Assembly (NCBI GenBank): GCA_024276455.1
Contig: JAJRXE010000313.1
Location: 1 to 10,312 of the forward strand
Direction: 5' to 3'
From: Calditrichota bacterium
Lineage (GTDB): Bacteria; Calditrichota; Calditrichia; RBG-13-44-9
Length of the DNA stretch: 10,312 nt
Both the position numbers and the translations under genes were made by a program. The notes beneath the pieces were generated by a model. That model had not been told where the DNA came from. It saw nothing but the letters and a program-made list of their open reading frames with translations, and searched no databases. Positions within the stretch are counted from its first letter, which is position 1. Each line of letters begins with the position of its first letter. This document shows positions 7,394-10,312 of the stretch, one piece after another.

Positions 7394-7422
7394 ATTATAA
7401 GATAAAAGCGGGACATAATCAA
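7394..7422 (-). promoter_or_regulatory. Sigma-70-type promoter of the membrane protein/reductase operon
   Basis: On the minus strand, TTGATT (complement of 7417-7422) is followed by a 17-base spacer and TATAAT (complement of 7394-7399), a near-consensus housekeeping promoter. The start of transcription should be near 7387, giving a leader of about 36 bases before the ATG at 7351. Confidence 0.8.
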
Positions 7423-7442
7423 TTCTTTCCGGTAGCTTTTTA

Positions 7443-7499
7443 GGCGTTTTTCGCCCGTTTCAGCCAACCATTCGCCCGGATGGTCGAAACCGACCGGAT
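7443..7499. promoter_or_regulatory. Cluster of dyads between the divergent promoters, candidate activator site
   Basis: Three inverted repeats are packed here. GGCG-TTTTT-CGCC lies at 7443-7455, ACCAT-8-ATGGT at 7467-7484 and GGTCG-AAAC-CGACC at 7482-7495. CCGGAT occurs directly repeated at 7476-7481 and 7494-7499. The third dyad is centred about 100 bp before the predicted sigma-54 start, the distance at which NtrC-type enhancer-binding proteins usually bind. It is also close enough to the minus-strand -35 to affect that promoter. Confidence 0.45.
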
Positions 7500-7564
7500 T
7501 CTTTTCCAAAACAGAACCCGGCTAACCCCCTAATTTTCATAAAGTTAAACAGTGTCCATTTTCT

Positions 7565-7580
7565 TTGGCACACCGCTTGT
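7565..7580 (+). promoter_or_regulatory. Sigma-54-type (-24/-12) promoter of the calcium-repeat protein gene
   Basis: TTGGCACACCGCTTGT matches the sigma-54 consensus TGGCAC-N5-TTGC in the -24 block and in spacing. The only core deviation is GT instead of GC at -12. The start would lie near 7592, giving a leader of about 52 bases. If real, transcription needs an ATP-hydrolysing enhancer-binding protein. Confidence 0.6.
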
Positions 7581-7630
7581 AATAAAAGAGAGCGAACTTG
7601 AATTGAAATAAATCAACTAAACCTAATTAA

Positions 7631-7637
7631 AGGAGGT
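7631..7637 (+). promoter_or_regulatory. Strong ribosome-binding site of the calcium-repeat protein
   Basis: AGGAGGT lies six bases before the ATG at 7644. It is nearly the full anti-Shine-Dalgarno complement and the strongest such site in the window, suggesting high translation once induced. Confidence 0.8.
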
Positions 7638-7643
7638 ATTAAA

Positions 7644-8171
7644 ATGAAACGCTTCAATCTTATTCTAACGGTTTTCACCCTGGTTCTCACTCTTTCTTTT
7701 CTGGGGTCCGCTTTCGCCCAGGATTCCACCCAAACTCAAACTCGCACTCGCGCCCAGTACGGCAAAAAATTTCAAACTCAAACCGCCGACCAGTTTCAGC
7801 ACGGGCACAAGTTTGTGGATGAAAACGGCGACGGAATCAACGACAACGCACCGGACGCCGATGGGGATGGTATTCCTAATGGCCAGGATCCCGATTATGT
7901 TGGTTCCCAAATGCGCGCTGGTCACGGTGCGAAGGGCTTTGTTGACTTAGACGGCGACGGAATTAACGATAATGCCCTGGATGCGGATGGCGATGGTATT
8001 CCCAACGGCCAGGATCCTGACTACGTGCGTCCGATGGACGGTACCGGCGCCAAACGAGCTTTCGGTAAAATGAGCGGCATGGGAAGCACACTCGGTACCG
8101 GTACCGGCACCGGAGAATGTGATGGTACAGGCCCCAAAGGAGCGGCGAAACGGGCCGGACAGCAAAAGTAA
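7644..8171 (+). CDS. Small secreted protein with two DxDxDG calcium-binding-type repeats
   Basis: This 175-residue exported protein starts with a textbook signal peptide (MKR, hydrophobic core, GSAFA-Q cleavage near residue 25/26). A Gln/Thr/Arg-rich linker follows. Then come two 30-residue repeats at 57-86 and 99-128, identical at 27 of 30 positions. Each has a DGDGIND-type loop and a DADGDGIPNGQDPDY loop, as in thrombospondin type 3 and dockerin-like calcium loops. The tail is Gly/Thr-rich (GTGTGTGECDGTGPKG, 151-166) with a single Cys. It most likely binds Ca2+ or another divalent cation in the periplasm or outside the cell. It has a sigma-54-type promoter, a very strong ribosome-binding site and its own terminator, so it is a single-gene, inducible unit. 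A sensor kinase gene follows. The exact role is unknown. Confidence 0.88.
   Translation: MKRFNLILTVFTLVLTLSFLGSAFAQDSTQTQTRTRAQYGKKFQTQTADQFQHGHKFVDENGDGINDNAPDADGDGIPNGQDPDYVGSQMRAGHGAKGFVDLDGDGINDNALDADGDGIPNGQDPDYVRPMDGTGAKRAFGKMSGMGSTLGTGTGTGECDGTGPKGAAKRAGQQK
7812..8027 (+). repeat. Two in-frame 90-bp repeats encoding the calcium-loop units
   Basis: Copies at 7812-7901 and 7938-8027 start 126 bp apart. By hand count they differ at 19 of 90 bases, yet at only 3 of 30 residues. About 15 changes are silent, so this is an old duplication whose protein sequence is conserved. Confidence 0.85.
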
Positions 8172-8203
8172 GTCCCGTCTCTTCGTCTGCGCTCCTCCTA
8201 AAG

Positions 8204-8242
8204 AGCCCTCCTTCTACTACCCCCGGAAGGAGGGCTTTTTTT
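8204..8242 (+). terminator. Strong intrinsic terminator after the calcium-repeat gene
   Basis: AGCCCTCCTTC (8204-8214) pairs perfectly with GAAGGAGGGCT (8226-8236) across an 11-base loop, followed by seven T residues (8236-8242). It starts about 30 bp after the stop codon and should separate this gene from the downstream kinase. Confidence 0.92.
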
Positions 8243-8433
8243 CTCCTATGAACCAGCGGGCAAAACCGGACGGAACCTCCTTGTTGTCTGTTTTCGCAAA
8301 TAAACGAAACCTTTTCCGCGGTTTAAATTCCTCATCCGTTCTTTTTTTCCGCGCCCCTCTGTGCCCGAAATCGGGAAACTCCCCGGTTCTTAGCGCTTCG
8401 ATTCCTACCTCCAGCCAATCCCTTAAATAATCT

Positions 8434-8454
8434 GCCTCCGCGGGGCTCTTTTTT
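8434..8454 (+). terminator. Second, weaker terminator-like hairpin
   Basis: GCCTC (8434-8438) pairs with GGGGC (8442-8446), including one G-U pair, around a three-base loop. TC and six T residues (8449-8454) follow. No gene lies between it and the strong terminator 190 bp upstream. Confidence 0.45.
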
Positions 8455-8465
8455 CAAAATTGGAA

Positions 8466-8494
8466 TTGAAAATCGTTCAAAAATGATGTAATAT
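8466..8494 (+). promoter_or_regulatory. Sigma-70-type promoter of the sensor kinase gene
   Basis: TTGAAA (8466-8471), a 17-base spacer and TAATAT (8489-8494) form a good housekeeping promoter. Transcription would start near 8501 and leave an unusually long leader of about 159 bases before the ATG at 8660. It is independent of the upstream sigma-54-type promoter, fitting constitutive low expression of a sensor. Confidence 0.65.
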
Positions 8495-8659
8495 CTTTTA
8501 GTATTGGAATTCGATTTGGCAGTGGAAAGAACGGATTTTAAAATAAATTTTTGCAATAAAATAAATCTTCCTGCACAGATTCCCCTTACGACTGGTTATT
8601 CTCCATCCGCTGCCAGGCAGGGAATTTATCCCTAAACCTAATTCAGCAAGGAATTGGTC

Positions 8660-10312
8660 ATGAAATGGTTCCAGAAGGATCCGCTTTCCAAAATAGCGAT
8701 CCGGTACAAATTGCCGTTAAGCTTTGCGGCCCTGTACCTGATTGTTTTTGGAATCGGGGGTTATTTCATTTTGAATTCGGTTTACACCTCGCTGAACAAC
8801 GAGATTCTGACCCGTTTGCAAAGTGAATCGTTTGCCCAGGCAGCCATTTTTGACAAAAAGCTGGAGACCCTGAGCCGGCGTGCCGAAGACTTCTCTTCCG
8901 ACGGGTTTATCAGAGCGCGAACCGCCGAAATAACCAGGCGGAACGAAGAAGGGCGACGCAATGACCCGCAAACACAGAAAATCCGCACCATGCTGCGAAA
9001 CCATTTGCGGGTCAACAAGCTCCCTTTAATCAGCGAGTTCATTGACCTGCAAATTTACAATCTGCAAAAAGAGAAAATTGTGGCGGTACGCGATACGTCT
9101 CCAAGTATCCGGGACTTTCTTCGTTCCATTTCTCAGGAGAAAGAGCAACAATTCAGTCCCATTTTTCCTCCCGGTCAAACTTTTCCCTTTCCCACCGCTG
9201 CCATTGTTACCCCGCTCTGGAACATTGAGCGTTCCCGCAGAATCGGATATCTGGTCTGTTTGCTGAATCTGAAAACTCTGATTGAAAACATTGCCGCCGA
9301 ATACAACCAGGAAATTACCGAGTCCACCGAGGAAAAATATTTAACCCTCATCGATCCCACCGGCACCCGCCTGGAAGTTCCCTGGAGCTATTTGAAGAAG
9401 GTGAACCATCCCGACCAGTGGAGCCACCGGATCAGACCCGACAGCATTAAAGTCATTCCGGTTGCACACGCCAGCCTGGTTTCCAAACACACCGGAAGGC
9501 ATGCCTGTCAGAACGGAAAAGTCATGTTCGGGCAAAGCATACCGCTTCCCAGCAACGGGTGGGAAACCCTGATTGAATTAAACGTGGACGACGCCATGAA
9601 ACCGGTGAAAGATCTGGAAAGTTCCCTGTTGGGCGTGGCGCTTATTATTGCCATTAGCACCCTGGTGCTGCTGTTTTTTCCGGTACAATTTGTCATACGC
9701 CCCCTGGGGGAACTTCAGAAAATGGCTTTTAAAATCAAAGAGGGAGATTTCTCGGCCCGAATAAAAATTGAATCGGAAGACGAAATTGGTAATCTGGCCA
9801 ACACCTTTAATTTAATGGCCGCCGCGGTGGAAGAAAGAACCCGCCATTTGCAACGTACGGCAGAAGATTTAAAAAAGCGCGAAACCGAGTTGCGCATTCA
9901 GCACAACCGCCTGAATACGGTGGTAAACTCCATGACCGACGGACTGATTTTACTCAACAGTAACAACGAAATTGTGCTCTCCAATAAAGCGGCTCAACCT
10001 CTGGTTAAATTACTTCAGAATAATGCCTCCTCTCTGAGCGTTCGGAAATGTTTACGGCAGGCGGGATTGTCTGACCACGCTAACTGCATGACCTGCCTGT
10101 TAGACGCCAGAAGGCGAACCAACTGTGTAATTACCATCGAGAACTCGATTTACGAGGTGATCTCTTCCCGGCTTCCCGGGCTGGACGGCATGACCGGCAA
10201 GATTTTACTGGCCCGGGATGTTACCGAGCGGGAGCTCATGAACGAGCAGCGGGCTCACCAGGAACGATTAGCGGTACTGGGTAAAACCGCGGCGGTGGTG
10301 GCCCACGAAATG
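8660..10312 (+). CDS. Membrane sensor histidine kinase (sensor-HAMP-PAS-HisKA), 3' truncated
   Basis: The frame is open from the ATG at 8660 to the window end (551 codons, no stop). AAGGAA (8648-8653) lies six bases before the ATG. Order: helix 1 (about 18-39); extracytoplasmic sensor region (about 40-322), probably Cache-like; helix 2 (323-346); HAMP (347-399) with RPLGEL and ESEDEIGNL; a coiled linker; PAS (about 416-520) with VVNSMTDGLILLNSNNEIVLSN; and the HisKA H-box RLAVLGKTAAVVAHEM, with phospho-acceptor His549 two residues before the edge. The ATP-binding domain is cut off. The PAS carries Cys464, Cys476, Cys479 and Cys489 (C-x11-CxxC-x9-C), and the sensor region has a His/Cys-rich patch (His270, His277, His281, Cys283). 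H-box and layout resemble NtrB/ZraS/AtoS-type kinases that usually pair with sigma-54 response regulators. Such a partner may follow outside the window. Confidence 0.93.
   Translation, partial: MKWFQKDPLSKIAIRYKLPLSFAALYLIVFGIGGYFILNSVYTSLNNEILTRLQSESFAQAAIFDKKLETLSRRAEDFSSDGFIRARTAEITRRNEEGRRNDPQTQKIRTMLRNHLRVNKLPLISEFIDLQIYNLQKEKIVAVRDTSPSIRDFLRSISQEKEQQFSPIFPPGQTFPFPTAAIVTPLWNIERSRRIGYLVCLLNLKTLIENIAAEYNQEITESTEEKYLTLIDPTGTRLEVPWSYLKKVNHPDQWSHRIRPDSIKVIPVAHASLVSKHTGRHACQNGKVMFGQSIPLPSNGWETLIELNVDDAMKPVKDLESSLLGVALIIAISTLVLLFFPVQFVIRPLGELQKMAFKIKEGDFSARIKIESEDEIGNLANTFNLMAAAVEERTRHLQRTAEDLKKRETELRIQHNRLNTVVNSMTDGLILLNSNNEIVLSNKAAQPLVKLLQNNASSLSVRKCLRQAGLSDHANCMTCLLDARRRTNCVITIENSIYEVISSRLPGLDGMTGKILLARDVTERELMNEQRAHQERLAVLGKTAAVVAHEM

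Larger units (their letters stand above)
8243..8659 (+). other. Non-coding stretch before the kinase gene
   Basis: These 417 bases have no believable gene on either strand; the open frames crossing them are low-complexity and lack ribosome-binding sites. The stretch holds CCCGAAATCGGG (8364-8375), a second terminator-like hairpin (8434-8454), a sigma-70-type promoter (8466-8494), two further small dyads, CTGCC-A-GGCAG (8610-8620) and GGGA-5-TCCC (8620-8632), and the kinase ribosome-binding site AAGGAA (8648-8653). Confidence 0.6.

Noticed and set aside
7812..8027. CRISPR-like or mobile repeat
   Set aside because: Only two units, in frame within a gene, with mainly silent differences. This is a protein-domain duplication.
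8513..8535. TTTGGCAGTGGAAAG as a second sigma-54 promoter before the kinase
   Set aside because: It has a -24-like TGGCA but no GC-containing -12 element at the required spacing. The sigma-70-type pair at 8466-8494 is far better.
8119..8556. Open frames of 103 (+) and 74 (-) codons in the gap before the kinase
   Set aside because: The plus frame starts inside the calcium-repeat gene and runs through the strong terminator. The minus frame is Lys/Arg/Asn-rich without a ribosome-binding site or domain.

Overview
The window looks like chromosomal DNA of a Gram-negative bacterium. It holds two probable outer-membrane beta-barrel proteins, one of them a TonB-dependent receptor with the plug style common in the Bacteroidota/Calditrichota/Ignavibacteria group. 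It also holds Sec-exported proteins and a small secreted protein with aspartate-rich calcium-binding repeats. Base composition is balanced by eye. A Calditrichota-like or related FCB-group origin is my best guess from gene style, not a demonstrated placement. I see no RNA gene, insertion sequence, CRISPR array or phage gene.

Layout. (1) 2-4157, plus strand: the 3' part of a TonB-dependent receptor, a small outer-membrane barrel protein and a major-facilitator transporter related to the fosmidomycin-resistance (Fsr) group. These could be outer- and inner-membrane steps of small-molecule traffic, although the gaps between them leave co-transcription open. (2) 5059-4148, minus strand: a secreted beta-propeller-like protein whose 3' end overlaps the transporter's 3' end by 10 bp. 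(3) 7351-5179, minus strand: a probable operon of a four-helix membrane protein, a thioredoxin-reductase-like ferredoxin/flavodoxin-NADP+ reductase, and a degenerate short-chain-dehydrogenase-like protein that overlaps the reductase gene by 11 bp. A near-consensus sigma-70 promoter (TTGATT-17-TATAAT) lies just upstream of 7351. (4) 7644-8171, plus strand: a small secreted protein with two 30-residue DxDxDG repeats, preceded by a sigma-54-type -24/-12 element and followed by a strong intrinsic terminator. (5) 8660 to the window end, plus strand: a membrane sensor histidine kinase cut off just after its phospho-acceptor His, with its own sigma-70-type promoter.

The most interesting part is 7352-10312. 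A sigma-54-type promoter with upstream dyads drives a small exported metal-binding-type protein, and the next gene is a kinase of the NtrB/ZraS/AtoS style. That layout recalls the ZraP-ZraSR envelope-stress module, with a calcium-repeat protein in place of ZraP. This is inference; the expected sigma-54 response regulator would lie beyond the window. The second point of interest is the SDR-like protein: its Ser, Tyr and Lys catalytic positions and most of its cofactor-loop glycines are replaced, it carries an added HCAHC motif, and it is tightly coupled to a flavin reductase gene.
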